Source: Nonomuraea candida
Lineage (GTDB): Bacteria > Actinomycetota > Actinomycetes > Streptosporangiales > Streptosporangiaceae
DNA: 64,000 nt
NCBI RefSeq assembly: GCF_000725485.1
Contig: NZ_JOAG01000032.1
Span: 62,001 to 126,000, forward strand
Reading direction: 5' to 3'
Positions within the stretch are counted from its first letter, which is position 1. Each line of letters opens with the position of its first letter. Shown in pieces: positions 7,759-17,366 of this stretch. Below the pieces are notes generated by a model. The model had not been told where the DNA came from and did no database searches. It saw nothing but the letters and a program-made list of their open reading frames with translations. Position numbers and translations under genes: made by a program.

Positions 7759-9939
7759 ATGACGTCGACCGTGCACCGGACCTGCCCCCTCTGCGAAGCC
7801 GTCTGCGGCCTGACCCTCACCCTCGACGCGGGCGGACACGTGACCAGCGTCCGAGGAGACAAGGACGACCCGTTCAGCAAGGGGTTCATCTGCCCGAAGG
7901 GGGCCAGCCTCGGCCGGCTCGACGAGGACCCCGACCGGCTGCGCAAGCCGCTGATCAGGGAGGGCGACCTCTGGCGCGAGGCCGGCTGGGACGAGGCGTT
8001 CGCCGCCGTGCGGGCCGGGCTCGACCGCGTCGCCGACCGCGCCTCCGTCGGGGTCTACCTCGGCAACCCGAACGCCCACACCATGGCGGGCGCCCTGTAC
8101 GCCCGGCCGCTGATCAGGGCGCTCGGCACCCGCAACGTCTTCTCCGCCAGCACCGCCGACCAGATGCCCAAGCACGTGGCCAGCGGGCTCATGTTCGGCC
8201 ATCCGATGGCCGTCCCGGTGCCCGACCTCGACAGGACCGACCACCTGCTGATGCTGGGGGCCAACCCGCTGGAGTCCAACGGCTCCCTGTGCACCGCGCC
8301 CGACTTCCCCGGCAGGCTCAAGGCGCTGCGCCGGCGCGGCGGCCGGCTGGTCGTGGTCGACCCGCGCCGCACGCGCACCGCCGCGCTGGCCGACGAGCAC
8401 GTCTTCATCCGTCCCGGCACGGACGCGTACCTGCTGTTCGGGCTCGTCCACACGCTGTTCGCCGAGGACCTGGCCAGGCCCCGGCACGAGGTCAACGGGC
8501 TGGCCGAGGTGCGTGAGGCGGCCAAGCACTTCCCGCCGGAGGTCGTGGCCCGGCGTACGGGGGTGCCGGCCGAGGTGGTGACGCGGCTGGCCAGGGAGCT
8601 GGCCGCGGCGCGCACGGCCGCCGTGTACGCCAGGATGGGCACGTGCACGGCCGAGTTCGGCACGCTGGCCCAGTGGCTCGTCGACGTGCTGAACGTGCTG
8701 ACCGGCAACCTCGACCGGCCGGGCGGGGCTATGTTCGCCAAGCCCGCGACCGAGTTCGCCGCGCGCCGCCGGCCGTACACGATGGGGCGGTGGAAGAGCC
8801 GGGTCAGGGGGCTGCCGGAGGCGAACGGCGAGCTGCCCGTGGCCACGCTGGCCGACGAGATCGAGACGCCCGGCGCGGGCCAGATCCGGTTCCTGCTCAC
8901 GATCGCGGGCAACCCCGTGCTGTCGGCGCCCCACGGCGACCGCCTGGACGCGGCCTTCCGGGGGCTCGACTTCATGGTGAGCGTGGACCCGTACCTGAAC
9001 GAGACCACCAGGCACGCGAACGTCATCCTGCCCCCGCCCCGGGTCCTGCAGTCGGGGCACTACGACTTCACGCTGCTCGGCTTCGCGGTGCGCAACTACG
9101 CGCGCTACTCGCCGCCGCTGCTCCCGCTGGACGAGCGGCCGTCGGAGGCCCAGATCCTGGCCCGGCTGACCATGATCGCCTCGGGACGGGAAGGCGACCC
9201 GGACGCGTTCGTCATCGACGACCTGCTGGACAAGGCCACGCGGACGCCCGGCTCCGGGGTCGAGGGGCGCGACGTCGCGGAGCTGCGCGACCTGCTGGAC
9301 GGCGAGACGGGCGGCGAGCGGCGGCTGGACCTCATGCTGCGGCTCGGCCCGTACGGCGAGTGGGCCGGCAAGGGCGACCTGTCGCTGCGCAAGCTGCTCG
9401 ACCACCCGCACGGCCTGGACCTCGGCCCCCTGGAGCCGCGCCTGGACGAGGTGCTCACGACCGCCTCGGGGCTGATCGAGCTGGCGCCGCCGCAGCTCAT
9501 GGAGGACGTGGAGCGGCTGCTCGGGAAGCTGGCGGAGGAGCCGCCGGAGATGGTCCTCATCGGGCGGCGCCACCTGCGCTCCAACAACAGCTGGATGCAC
9601 AACGTGGGCCCGCTGGTCGGCGGCAGCAACGCGTGCACGCTGCAGATCCACCCGGCCGACGTCGCCCGGCTCGGGCTGGCCGGCCAGGCGGTGGTGCGCT
9701 CGGCGAAGGGCCAGGTCACGGTGCCGATCGAGGCCACCGACACGATCATGCCGGGCGTGGTCAGCCTGCCGCACGGCTGGGGCCACGCGGGCAGCGCGCA
9801 GAGCGTGGCGGCCGAGCACGCGGGCGTCAGCGCCAACGCGCTGACCGACGAGAGCGCCGTCGATATCCCCAGTGGTAACGCAGTGTTCAACGGAGTTCCG
9901 GTCACGATTTCACCAACCGGGGTGATCACCGCACATTAG
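7759..9939 (+). CDS. Molybdopterin-dependent oxidoreductase (formate dehydrogenase/nitrate reductase superfamily)
   Basis: A 726-residue cytoplasmic enzyme; no Tat motif is visible. The N-terminus has the [4Fe-4S] pattern CPLCEAVCGL...GFICPKG (CxxCxxxC plus a fourth Cys about 27 residues on). The molybdopterin domain follows, with LMLGANPLESNG and LVVVDPRRTRTA for guanine-dinucleotide binding. A molydopterin-binding C-terminal domain spans about residues 590-720 (LIGRRHLRSNNSWMHNV, HPADVARLGL, VSLPHGWGH). The electron acceptor and substrate are not evident: no partner subunits are adjacent. CAGGAG lies 6 nt before ATG 7759; a GTG at 7756 is also possible. Confidence 0.88.
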   Translation: MTSTVHRTCPLCEAVCGLTLTLDAGGHVTSVRGDKDDPFSKGFICPKGASLGRLDEDPDRLRKPLIREGDLWREAGWDEAFAAVRAGLDRVADRASVGVYLGNPNAHTMAGALYARPLIRALGTRNVFSASTADQMPKHVASGLMFGHPMAVPVPDLDRTDHLLMLGANPLESNGSLCTAPDFPGRLKALRRRGGRLVVVDPRRTRTAALADEHVFIRPGTDAYLLFGLVHTLFAEDLARPRHEVNGLAEVREAAKHFPPEVVARRTGVPAEVVTRLARELAAARTAAVYARMGTCTAEFGTLAQWLVDVLNVLTGNLDRPGGAMFAKPATEFAARRRPYTMGRWKSRVRGLPEANGELPVATLADEIETPGAGQIRFLLTIAGNPVLSAPHGDRLDAAFRGLDFMVSVDPYLNETTRHANVILPPPRVLQSGHYDFTLLGFAVRNYARYSPPLLPLDERPSEAQILARLTMIASGREGDPDAFVIDDLLDKATRTPGSGVEGRDVAELRDLLDGETGGERRLDLMLRLGPYGEWAGKGDLSLRKLLDHPHGLDLGPLEPRLDEVLTTASGLIELAPPQLMEDVERLLGKLAEEPPEMVLIGRRHLRSNNSWMHNVGPLVGGSNACTLQIHPADVARLGLAGQAVVRSAKGQVTVPIEATDTIMPGVVSLPHGWGHAGSAQSVAAEHAGVSANALTDESAVDIPSGNAVFNGVPVTISPTGVITAH

Positions 9940-9940
9940 G

Positions 9941-10552
9941 GTGTCGCGCGTGACTATCGCACCAGAAGAGGACCGCCTGAACGCCCAGATCGCCTTCGCC
10001 ATCGAGATCGACAAGTTGAAGCGGATCATCCGCCGCAACCATCTCATCGACGGCTCGCGACGGGAGAACACCGCTGAACACTCCTGGTACGTGGGCACGT
10101 TGGCGATGGTCCTCGGAGAGCACGCCCCACCCGGCACGGACCTCCAGCGGGTGGTGGCCATGCTCCTGGTGCACGATCTGGTCGAGATCGACGCCGGTGA
10201 CACCTTCATCTATGACGCGGTGGCGGTGACGGCCCAGGCCGAGGCCGAGCGGGCCGCCGCCGACCGCATCTTCGGCTTGTTGCCCGCCGAGCAGGGCGCG
10301 TGGATGCGCGAGTTGTGGGACGAGTTCGAGGCCAGGAAGACGCCGGAGGCGAGGTTCGCCAAGGCGCTTGACCGTTTTGCCCCGATCCTGGCCAACCACC
10401 ACACCGACGGCGGCACGTGGCCGCTGTTCAAGGTGACGGCGACGCAGGTCAAGGAGAAGGTGCGGATCATCGAGGAGGGCTCGCCGTCGCTGGGCGCGTA
10501 CGCGCTGGAGCTCGTCGAGCTGTCCGTGGCCCGGGGGCACCTGTCCGAGTGA
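9941..10552 (+). CDS. HD-domain hydrolase (YfbR/5'-nucleotidase-like)
   Basis: A 203-residue HD-superfamily phosphohydrolase. Metal ligands are visible: H in ENTAEHSWYVG, the HD pair in LLVHDLVEIDAGD, and a later D in KALDRFAPI. This arrangement matches the HD_3 family of deoxynucleotide 5'-phosphatases and related oxygenases-like proteins. GTG 9941 starts one base after the oxidoreductase stop, so the two genes may be co-transcribed; GTG 9950 is an alternative start. The substrate cannot be inferred from the sequence. Confidence 0.85.
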   Translation: MSRVTIAPEEDRLNAQIAFAIEIDKLKRIIRRNHLIDGSRRENTAEHSWYVGTLAMVLGEHAPPGTDLQRVVAMLLVHDLVEIDAGDTFIYDAVAVTAQAEAERAAADRIFGLLPAEQGAWMRELWDEFEARKTPEARFAKALDRFAPILANHHTDGGTWPLFKVTATQVKEKVRIIEEGSPSLGAYALELVELSVARGHLSE

Positions 10553-10582
10553 TCCCCACATGGCGGGGGTAGGGGACTTGTC

Positions 10583-11494
10583 GTGAAAGAGACAGTACGA
10601 GCGAGACGTCGGCAATTGCGGGGTTTCGCCGGGCCGGTTGCCATCGCCGATCGGCTCGAGAAGTCGAAGGTCATGGACAAGCCGATCAGAGGGCTGGCCA
10701 AGGCGGTGCGCCAGCGGCTGCGCCAAGGCCGCCTGCGCGACCTGCTGCACGGCGTGCCACTCGGGGAGCCCGTGCACCCGCCGCTGGCCACCGTCAGCCT
10801 GGGGTGCTGGCTCTCCACGGCCGTGCTGGACCTGGCGGGCGCCGATCCGCGCGCGGCCCGGCTGCTGCTGACCACGGGCCTGGTCAACGCGCTGCCCACG
10901 GCGGCGGCCGGGCTGACCGACTGGTCCTCCCTGCACCGGGAGCAGCAGCGGGTGGGCTTCGTGCACATGGCGGCGAACCTGACCGCGCTCAGCCTCTTCT
11001 CCGCCTCCCTGGCGGCCCGGCTGCGCGGGCGGGAGCGGCCCGGACGGCTGCTCTCCTACGCCGGCCTGGCCGTGGGCGGGCTCGGCGCCTACCTGGGCGG
11101 CCATCTGGCCTACCGGCAGGCGGCCGGGGCCAACCACGCGCCGCAGGTGACCCACCTGGTGCCGCTGGGCTGGCACGACCTGTGCCCGCTCAAGGACCTG
11201 CCCGACGGCCGTCCGGTGGCCAGGCGGCTGGGCTACATCCAGCTCTTCGTGCTGCGCCAGGGTGACGGCGTGAGCGTGCTGGCCGACCGGTGCCCGCACC
11301 TGGCGGGCCCGCTGCACCAGGGCCGGCTCGTCATGGAGGACGGGGAGGCGTGCGTGGTGTGCCCGTGGCACAGCAGCACGTTCCGGCTGGCGGACGGCTC
11401 GGTCAAGCACGGCCCGGCGACGGCGCCCGCGCCCGTGTTCGAGACGCGGATCAGGCGCGACGGCACGATCCAGGTGCGGCCGGGGTTGACCTGA
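10583..11494 (+). CDS. Rieske [2Fe-2S] protein with DUF2231 membrane domain
   Basis: A 303-residue protein. The first ~190 residues contain several hydrophobic segments (ATVSLGCWLSTAVLDLA, LTALSLFSASLAARL, LLSYAGLAVGGLGAYLGGHL) matching DUF2231. The C-terminal ~100 residues are a Rieske domain with the cluster motifs CPHLAGPLHQG and CPWHSSTF, giving two Cys and two His ligands. It is probably a membrane-anchored electron-transfer protein exposed to the cytoplasm. GTG 10583 follows a GGGGGTAGGGG ribosome site. It follows the HD gene by 30 nt in the same direction. Confidence 0.9.
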   Translation: MKETVRARRRQLRGFAGPVAIADRLEKSKVMDKPIRGLAKAVRQRLRQGRLRDLLHGVPLGEPVHPPLATVSLGCWLSTAVLDLAGADPRAARLLLTTGLVNALPTAAAGLTDWSSLHREQQRVGFVHMAANLTALSLFSASLAARLRGRERPGRLLSYAGLAVGGLGAYLGGHLAYRQAAGANHAPQVTHLVPLGWHDLCPLKDLPDGRPVARRLGYIQLFVLRQGDGVSVLADRCPHLAGPLHQGRLVMEDGEACVVCPWHSSTFRLADGSVKHGPATAPAPVFETRIRRDGTIQVRPGLT

Positions 11495-11522
11495 AGTTTA
11501 GTTGAGGTCCTACGGTCGTCGC

Positions 11523-12350
11523 ATGGGCAAGATTCTGGTGACCGGCGCGACCGGCAATGTTGGCAGGCATGTGGTGACCCAGCTGGCGCGGGCCGGGCTG
11601 GAGGTGCGGGCGCTGGCCAGGCGTCCCGAACGGGTCCCGGCGGGCGTCGAGGCCGTGCAGGGCGATCTGACGGTCCCCGAGACGCTGGAACCGGCGTTGA
11701 AGGACGTCGAGAGCGTCTTCCTGCTCTGGCCGGGGCTCTCCACGGGCAACGCCGCCGAGGTGGTCTCGGCGATCGCCGGGCAGGCGCGGCGGGTGGTCTA
11801 CCTGTCGGCGCACGTGCCCGGCGGTGAGAACGCCGCCGGCCACTATGGCGACATCGAGCGGCTCATCCGGCACTCGGGGCTCGGCTGGACGTTCCTGCGG
11901 CCCGGCGGTTTCGCGGCCAACACGCTGGGGTGGGCGGAGCAGATCAGGACGTCCGGGGTGGTGCGCTGGCCGTACGGGGAGGCGTCCCGGGCGCTGATCC
12001 ACGAGAAGGACATCGCGGCGGTGGCCGTGCACGCGCTCACCTCGGCCGGGCACAACGGGGCCGCCTACACCATCACGGGCCCCGAGGAGCTGACCCAGGC
12101 CGAGCAGGCGCGGGTGATCGGCGAGGCCATCGGGCGCGAGGTGCGCTGGGAGGAGCAGCCCGCGGAGGAGGCCCGCGAGCGGCTCCTGGCGGCCTGGGGG
12201 GACGCGGAGTTCGTCGAGAGCGCGCTGAGCGCCTGGAAGAGCTTCGTGACCAGCCCCGAACGGGCCACCGACACCGTGCGGCTGCTGCTGGGCAGGCCCG
12301 CGCTCTCCTTCCGCCAGTGGGCCGAGGACCACGCCGCCGACTTCCGCTGA
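11523..12350 (+). CDS. NmrA-like NAD(P)-binding reductase/sensor
   Basis: A 275-residue atypical short-chain dehydrogenase. The N-terminal Rossmann motif ILVTGATGNVGRHVV (GxxGxxG) binds NAD(P). The second strand ends LARRP, the Arg that favours NADPH. The active site lacks the classic YxxxK, as in NmrA/azoreductase-like proteins (SDR_a). LRPGGFAANTLGW is the family's substrate-loop region. Start ATG 11523 is preceded by a possible ribosome site in TTGAGGTCC. It stands alone between the Rieske gene and a repeat array. Confidence 0.87.
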   Translation: MGKILVTGATGNVGRHVVTQLARAGLEVRALARRPERVPAGVEAVQGDLTVPETLEPALKDVESVFLLWPGLSTGNAAEVVSAIAGQARRVVYLSAHVPGGENAAGHYGDIERLIRHSGLGWTFLRPGGFAANTLGWAEQIRTSGVVRWPYGEASRALIHEKDIAAVAVHALTSAGHNGAAYTITGPEELTQAEQARVIGEAIGREVRWEEQPAEEARERLLAAWGDAEFVESALSAWKSFVTSPERATDTVRLLLGRPALSFRQWAEDHAADFR

Positions 12351-12369
12351 GCCGGCTTCCCCTGAGCGG

Positions 12370-12448
12370 GGAGGCCCGGCTGCGGACAGGCCGGCTGTGG
12401 GGAGGCCCGGCTGTGGGGAGGCCCGGCTCTGGGGAGGCCCGGCTGTGG
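12370..12448. repeat. 16-nt tandem repeat, five copies
   Basis: GGAGGCCCGGCTGTGG repeats at 12401, 12417 and 12433 with one substitution, preceded by two degenerate copies from 12370. It lies between two convergent transcription units. No coding role. Confidence 0.75.
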
Positions 12449-12454
12449 GGAGGG

Positions 12455-12676
12455 TCAGCTCTCGTCGGCCGGGTGCTCGACGAGGGCGAGGACGCGGCTG
12501 GACATGAACCGGGCGGTGCGCACCGGCGTGCCGCTCCGGGTGACCTCGCTCACCTCCACGAGCCCCCGCCGGGTGGCCACCTCGACCCGGCGGCCGGCGC
12601 GGGTGGCCGTGATCTCGTAGGTGCGGGGCGACGATCCTCCCGCGTCGATGACGATCTCCACCCGGTCACCCTTCAT
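12455..12676 (-). CDS. Small beta-rich protein, unknown
   Basis: A 73-residue frame MKGDRVEIVIDAG...RTYEITATRAGRRVEVATRRGLVEVSEVTRSG. Alternating hydrophobic and charged residues suggest a small beta-sheet protein. It starts 24 nt after the stop of the TSUP permease gene on the same strand, so it may be its operon partner. A TATATAT sequence directly upstream could be a promoter -10 element. No family recognised. Confidence 0.5.
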   Translation of the reverse strand: MKGDRVEIVIDAGGSSPRTYEITATRAGRRVEVATRRGLVEVSEVTRSGTPVRTARFMSSRVLALVEHPADES

Positions 12677-12699
12677 GCCGGATATATACCCATCGACGG

Positions 12700-13455
12700 C
12701 TATCCGTACACCAGTACGATAATCGCCGCGACCCCCACGCAGACGATGACCGCACGCAGGATCAGCGGCGGGATGCGCCGGCCCAGCCGCGCCCCCAGGA
12801 AGCCGCCGACGATCGCGCCGAGCGCCACGCCCGCCACGGCCTGCCAGTCCACCTCGGCGACCACGATGAAGAAGGCCGCCGCCACGCCGTTGACGATCAG
12901 CGCCAGCACGTTCTTGGCGGCGTTCACGCGCTGGATGCCGTCGTCGAGGAAGATCCCGAGCAGCCCGATCAGCAGCACGCCCTGGGCGGCGCCGAAGTAG
13001 CCGCCGTAGACGCCCGCGCCGAGCACCCCCAGCCACAGGGCCGCGCCGCCGTGCGGGCGCGGCTCGGCGCGCCGCGCGGCCACCCAGGCGTTCAGCCTGG
13101 GCTGCGCCACCACCAGCACGCAGGCCAGCAGGATCAGCGCCACGACCACGACCTCGAACACGTCGGGGTCGAGGAACAGCAGCAGGATCCCGCCGATGAG
13201 CGCGCCCACCGCCGAGGCCGCGCCCAGGCGCAGCAGCCGCTCGCGCTGCCCCCGCAACTCCGCGCGGTAGCCGTAGGCGGCCGTGAACGAGCCGGGCACG
13301 AGGCCGACGGTGTTGGAGACGTTGGCCGTGACGGGATCGACGCCCAGCGCCACCAGAGTGGGGAACGTGATCAGCGACCCCGAGCCGACCACCGCGTTGA
13401 TGGCGCCGGCCACCACGCCGGCGAGACACACCGCGGCGAGCTCCCACGCGGTCAA
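12700..13455 (-). CDS. TSUP (TauE/SafE) family permease
   Basis: A 251-residue membrane protein with about eight hydrophobic helices in two similar halves. The signature GAINAVVGSGSLITFPTLVALGVDPVTANVSNTVGLVPG is split here as GAINAVVGSGSLITFP and TANVSNTVGL; the second half repeats it as GVYGGYFGAAQGVLL and RVNAAKNVLALIVN. TSUP proteins export or import sulfur-containing organic anions such as sulfoacetate or sulfite. No sulfur-metabolism gene is adjacent, so the substrate is open. Confidence 0.88.
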   Translation of the reverse strand: MTAWELAAVCLAGVVAGAINAVVGSGSLITFPTLVALGVDPVTANVSNTVGLVPGSFTAAYGYRAELRGQRERLLRLGAASAVGALIGGILLLFLDPDVFEVVVVALILLACVLVVAQPRLNAWVAARRAEPRPHGGAALWLGVLGAGVYGGYFGAAQGVLLIGLLGIFLDDGIQRVNAAKNVLALIVNGVAAAFFIVVAEVDWQAVAGVALGAIVGGFLGARLGRRIPPLILRAVIVCVGVAAIIVLVYG

Positions 13456-13514
13456 GAGACCCTCCTGCTGCCGCCGGTGCCATCCGGTCAGGGACCGCGG
13501 CGGCGGGCGGGGTT

Positions 13515-13787
13515 CTACCGGTCGTCCTGTCCCTTGGGGGGAGTGAACAGGCCGCCCAGGTTCTCCAGGACCTTGCCCATTTCAGAGGGGACGATCCAAA
13601 TCTTATTGGCGTCGCCCTTGGCGATCTCCGGCAGGGTCTGAAGGTATTGGTAGGCGAGGAGGTGCTGGTCCGGTTTGCCCTCGTGAATGGCCCTGAACCC
13701 CACGCCGATCGCGTCCGCCTGGCGCTGCCCCTCCGCGGCCGGCACGGCGGCCCGCCTGTCGCGGTCGGCGCGCATCTGCTTCTCCAT
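13515..13787 (-). pseudogene. 3' remnant of an SPFH/band-7 (slipin-like) gene
   Basis: A 90-residue frame that reads like only the C-terminus of an SPFH protein: MEKQMRADRDRRAAVPAAEG resembles the family's 'ERERRA..L.AEG' coiled coil, and LPEIAKGDANKIWIVPSEMG is the typical ending with its 'GDANKIWIVPSE' signature. The whole band-7 domain is missing. Upstream, only 46 nt separate it from the stop of the ABC ATPase gene, so the 5' part has been deleted rather than shifted in frame. Confidence 0.7.
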
Positions 13788-13833
13788 GGAGTTGGTTTCA
13801 GTTATGAACGACTTTATCGGGATAAATGACGCT

Positions 13834-14622
13834 TCAGTGCGCGCGGGCGTACCAGCGGCCCTGCGCGCCGCGCTCCAGCGAGAGCGGCACCCCGAACGTC
13901 TGCGAGAGGTTGTCGGAGGTCATCACGTGCTCCAGCGGCCCCTGGGCCACCACGGAGCCGTGGCGCAGCAGCAGCCCGTGCGTGAACCCGGCGGGCACCT
14001 CCTCGACGTGATGCGTCACCAGCACCAGCGTCGGCGAGCGGTAGTCGCCCGCCAGCACCGACAGGCGGCGCACGAGGTCTTCCCTGCCGCCCAGGTCGAG
14101 CCCGGCCGCCGGCTCGTCGAGCAGCAGGATCTCGGGGTCGGGCATGAGGGCGCGGGCGATCTGCACGCGCTTGCGCTCGCCCTCCGACAGAGTGCCGAAG
14201 CGGCGCCTGATCAGATGGGCCGCGCCCATCATGTCGATCAGCTCGACGGCCCTGGTCACGTCGTTGGAGTCGTATTCCTCCGTCCAGCGGCCCATGATCG
14301 CGTATGAGGCCGTCAGCACGAGGTCTATGACCTTCTCCTCCGGCGGGATGCGCTCGGCCAGCGCGGCGCTGGCCAGCCCGATCCTGGGCCGCAGGTCGAA
14401 CACGTCCGCCTGCCCCAGCCGCTCGCCCAGCACCTCGACCACGCCCTCGGTCGGATACAGCAACGTGGCCGCGACCTGCAACAGCGTGGTCTTGCCCGCG
14501 CCGTTCGGGCCGATGACGACCCACCGCTCGTCCTCGTTGACCGTCCAGTCGATGCCGCGCAGGAGGGCCGCTCCGTCGCGCCTGACGGCGACGTCCTGGA
14601 GCCGCAGCACCTGACCACCCAT
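13834..14622 (-). CDS. ABC transporter ATP-binding protein
   Basis: A 262-residue stand-alone ATPase. Walker A GPNGAGKTT is at about residues 38-46, the signature is LSEGERKRVQIARAL, Walker B is EILLLDEPAAGLD, and the switch His is in LVLVTHH. It resembles the YlmA/ModF-like subgroup often encoded without a permease. AAAGGAGGTTCGGGG immediately precedes the ATG at 14622; longer upstream frames lack such a site. No permease gene is adjacent, so transported substrate or a non-transport role is unresolved. Confidence 0.9.
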   Translation of the reverse strand: MGGQVLRLQDVAVRRDGAALLRGIDWTVNEDERWVVIGPNGAGKTTLLQVAATLLYPTEGVVEVLGERLGQADVFDLRPRIGLASAALAERIPPEEKVIDLVLTASYAIMGRWTEEYDSNDVTRAVELIDMMGAAHLIRRRFGTLSEGERKRVQIARALMPDPEILLLDEPAAGLDLGGREDLVRRLSVLAGDYRSPTLVLVTHHVEEVPAGFTHGLLLRHGSVVAQGPLEHVMTSDNLSQTFGVPLSLERGAQGRWYARAH

Positions 14623-14690
14623 CCCCGAACCTCCTTTTGGAGTCACCCTCGGGACAAACCTATTGCAGGGCGAGCGCTTATCGTGGACCG

Positions 14691-15407
14691 GTGCGCCCTG
14701 AATCGACTGTCTGTCCATCCCTGGTCGCCTGGGGGAACGCGTGGCTGGCCGGTCACGTGGGCCTCGACGAGGCGGCTGACCACGTCGAAGCCGCCGGCGG
14801 GCCTGCCGTCGCGGGCGACGAACCCCTTCGTAAATACCTCGCAAACCTGCGCTCCGAGGGGCTGCGCGAGTTCCGGCTCGCGCTGCCCGCGCCCGGAGAC
14901 CCGCTGGGGCTTTCCGGGCCGCCGCCGTTCAACGCGGCCGCGCTCGACGCCGGCCAGGCCGTGATCGCGGTGCTCGCCGACCGCAACCTCGGGCTGGTGC
15001 CCCGGCCCGACCGGCGCGGCTCGTCCTACGTCGGTGTGCTGCTGGAGGTGCACGACGCCGGGCCCGTCCGCCACGACCTGCCCTCCCTGGCGGAGGCCGA
15101 GCGGGAGCTGTCCGACGCGATGCGCTCGGCCACCGAGGCGCTGACCTCGGTGGAGGGGCCCGCGCAGAGCCGCCCGGAGGGGGTGGCGCGCGGCGGGGAG
15201 CTCGCGCCCGGCTATCCGGGCCGCGCGCACCGGGTCTCCACCCTGGCGACGCGGCTGGGCTCCGTGCTGCGCCTGGCCGACGACCGGGGGCTCACCTCGG
15301 GGCAGCTCGCCGTACGCGACGCCGCCCTGCGCGAGCTCGACCGCGCGGTACGCCGTGCGCTCGTCGCCGCCCACCACGCCATCTTCGAGCCCGTCAGGAA
15401 CCAGTAG
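14691..15407 (+). CDS. Conserved actinobacterial protein, unknown
   Basis: A 238-residue protein starting at GTG 14691, divergent from the ABC ATPase gene with 68 nt between. Most of the length is predicted soluble and mixed alpha/beta, with helical segments LPSLAEAERELSDAMRSATEAL and AALRELDRAVRRALVAAHHA. There is no signal peptide. No known domain recognised. No clear ribosome site precedes the GTG, so it may be translated from a leaderless transcript, common in actinomycetes. Confidence 0.6.
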   Translation: MRPESTVCPSLVAWGNAWLAGHVGLDEAADHVEAAGGPAVAGDEPLRKYLANLRSEGLREFRLALPAPGDPLGLSGPPPFNAAALDAGQAVIAVLADRNLGLVPRPDRRGSSYVGVLLEVHDAGPVRHDLPSLAEAERELSDAMRSATEALTSVEGPAQSRPEGVARGGELAPGYPGRAHRVSTLATRLGSVLRLADDRGLTSGQLAVRDAALRELDRAVRRALVAAHHAIFEPVRNQ

Positions 15408-15461
15408 GCCCACGCGTCCGCGGGTGCGGCGGGGCCGGGCCAGCCGTGGCGGGTGCGGCGG

Positions 15462-16082
15462 TCAGGCCAGGCCGTGGCGGACGGCGTACAGCGCGGCCTG
15501 GGTGCGGTCCTGGACGCCGAGCTTCATCAGCACGTTGGAGACGTGGGTCTTGACCGTCTTCTCCGCCACCGCCAGGCTCCTGGCGATCTCCCGGTTGGAG
15601 CGGCCCGCCGCGATGAGCGCCAGCACCTCGCGCTCGCGCTCGGTCAGCGGCACCGGCGCGGGCGCGGCGCCGCCCGCCGGCGCCGCCATCATCGCCTCGG
15701 CGGCCTCGGGGGCCAGCAGCACCTGCCCGCCGTGCACCGCGCGGACGGCCTGCACCAGCGCGGGCGGATCGACGTCCTTGTAGAGGAACCCGGCCGCCCC
15801 CGCCCGCATCGCCGGCCCCACGTCGGACGGATCGCTCACCGAGGTCAGCACCACGATCCTGGTCGCCACGCCGGACAGCCGCTCCAGCGTGCCGAGCCCG
15901 TCCAGCACCGGCATCTTCAGGTCCAGCAGCAGCACGTCGGGGCTCAGCTCCCCGACCAGCTCCACGGCCTGCGCGCCGTCCGCCGCCTCCCCGACGACCG
16001 TGATGTCGTCCTGGAGGTCGAGGAACGTCCGCAACCCCTGCCGCACCACCGGATGGTCGTCGGCGATCAGCACCCGGATCAC
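15462..16082 (-). CDS. NarL/LuxR-type response regulator
   Basis: A 206-residue regulator. The receiver domain has the acidic pair in LIADDHPVV, phospho-acceptor Asp in [14 protein letters not shown], Thr/Ser in VLTSVSD and Lys in FLYKDVDP. The C-terminal GerE helix-turn-helix is [25 protein letters not shown] with [16 protein letters not shown] 16082 is chosen because GGGAGGTGAG precedes it by 3 nt; an ATG at 16124 is a weaker alternative. The cognate histidine kinase gene lies directly upstream. Confidence 0.92.
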   Translation of the reverse strand: MIRVLIADDHPVVRQGLRTFLDLQDDITVVGEAADGAQAVELVGELSPDVLLLDLKMPVLDGLGTLERLSGVATRIVVLTSVSDPSDVGPAMRAGAAGFLYKDVDPPALVQAVRAVHGGQVLLAPEAAEAMMAAPAGGAAPAPVPLTEREREVLALIAAGRSNREIARSLAVAEKTVKTHVSNVLMKLGVQDRTQAALYAVRHGLA

Positions 16083-16134
16083 CGGCTCACCTCCCGGCCG
16101 GCCCGTCCCCGGACCGCGCGCCACCGCTCCTGGA

Positions 16135-17250
16135 TCACACGCCCACCTCCACGCGTACGGTGGTGCCCGCGCCGCGGATCGACTCCACCGCCATCACTCC
16201 CCCGACGGACTCGGCCCTGTCACGCATCGACACCAGGCCGAGCCCGTGCGAGTCCGCCTGCTCGAACCCGCTCCCGTCGTCGTGCACGCTCAGCGCCAGC
16301 TTGCCGTCCTCGCAGGCCAGGCGGACCGAGACCGTGCCGGCGCCGGAGTGGCGCAGCGCGTTGTGCAGCGCCTCCTGCGCCACCCGCAACATCGCCACCT
16401 CGACGGCCGACTCCAGCGGCGGCAGCTCGTCGCACTCGAACGTGACCACCGCCGGATGGAGCCGGTCCAGCATGCGCACGTGCTTGCGCAGCGTCTCGGC
16501 CAGCCCGTGCCGGTCGAGCTCGGCCGGGCGCAGCTCGACGATCACCGCCCGCAGCTCCGACAGCGCCTCACCGGCCAGCCGCTGGACGCGTTCGAGCTCG
16601 GCGGCGGCCTGGCCGGGGTCCTTGTCCAGCAGGGCGCCGGCGGCCTGCGCGGTGAGCCGGAGCGAGAAGAGCTTCTGGGTGACCGCGTCGTGCAGCTCCC
16701 TGGCCATCCGGTTGCGCTCCTCCAGCATGGCCAGCTCGCGGCCGCGCTCGTAGAGCCTGGCGTTGATCAGCGCGATCGCGGCGTGCGCGGCGAACAGCGT
16801 GAGCAGCTCCTGGTCCTCCTGGGTGAAACCGCCCGAGGTGCGCTTGTTGGCCAGGAAGATGATGCCGAGCACGCACTCGCCGTCGCGGATCGGCACCCCG
16901 AGGAAGTCCTTCATCACCGGATGCGCCTTGGGCCACCACTCGAACCTGGGGTCCTTGCGCAGGTCGGGCAGCCTGACCGGGGTGCCGTCGCGCAACATCG
17001 CGCCGAGCATGCCGTGCTGCCTGGGCAGCGGCCCGATCGCGTCCCACTGCTTGTCGGTGAGGCCCTCGGCGACGAACTCGGCGAACGAGCCGTCGTCGTC
17101 GGGCACGCCGAGCGCGGCGTAGCGGGCGTCGAGGAGGCGCTGTGCCGAGCGTACGATGACCTGGAGCACCTCGCGGACCGACAGATGGCGGGTCACCGCC
17201 AGCACGGCGGAGCTCACCGCCTGCAAAATCTCGTCCCGGTCGGAGGTCAC
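16135..17250 (-). CDS. GAF-domain histidine kinase (NarL/DevS-like)
   Basis: A 371-residue cytosolic sensor. A GAF domain covers about residues 20-165 ([34 protein letters not shown]). The HisKA_3 dimerisation domain has the phospho-acceptor His in [17 protein letters not shown], and the HATPase_c domain has the N-box [10 protein letters not shown] and G-box HDDGSGF and [12 protein letters not shown]. There is no transmembrane segment, so it senses an intracellular signal. In DevS/DosT homologues the GAF binds haem, but the haem His is not established here. It is followed by its response regulator gene. Confidence 0.92.
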   Translation of the reverse strand: MTSDRDEILQAVSSAVLAVTRHLSVREVLQVIVRSAQRLLDARYAALGVPDDDGSFAEFVAEGLTDKQWDAIGPLPRQHGMLGAMLRDGTPVRLPDLRKDPRFEWWPKAHPVMKDFLGVPIRDGECVLGIIFLANKRTSGGFTQEDQELLTLFAAHAAIALINARLYERGRELAMLEERNRMARELHDAVTQKLFSLRLTAQAAGALLDKDPGQAAAELERVQRLAGEALSELRAVIVELRPAELDRHGLAETLRKHVRMLDRLHPAVVTFECDELPPLESAVEVAMLRVAQEALHNALRHSGAGTVSVRLACEDGKLALSVHDDGSGFEQADSHGLGLVSMRDRAESVGGVMAVESIRGAGTTVRVEVGV

Positions 17251-17366
17251 TGCCCCACTCTATGGGGCCGTGACCGGCGGCCGGCCGGTCCTAGGACGAT
17301 GTGCCGAGGCGGGCGCGGGCCCTGAGGCCGATGTGCGGCGCGGGCGGCGAACCTAGCGTCGGTGAC

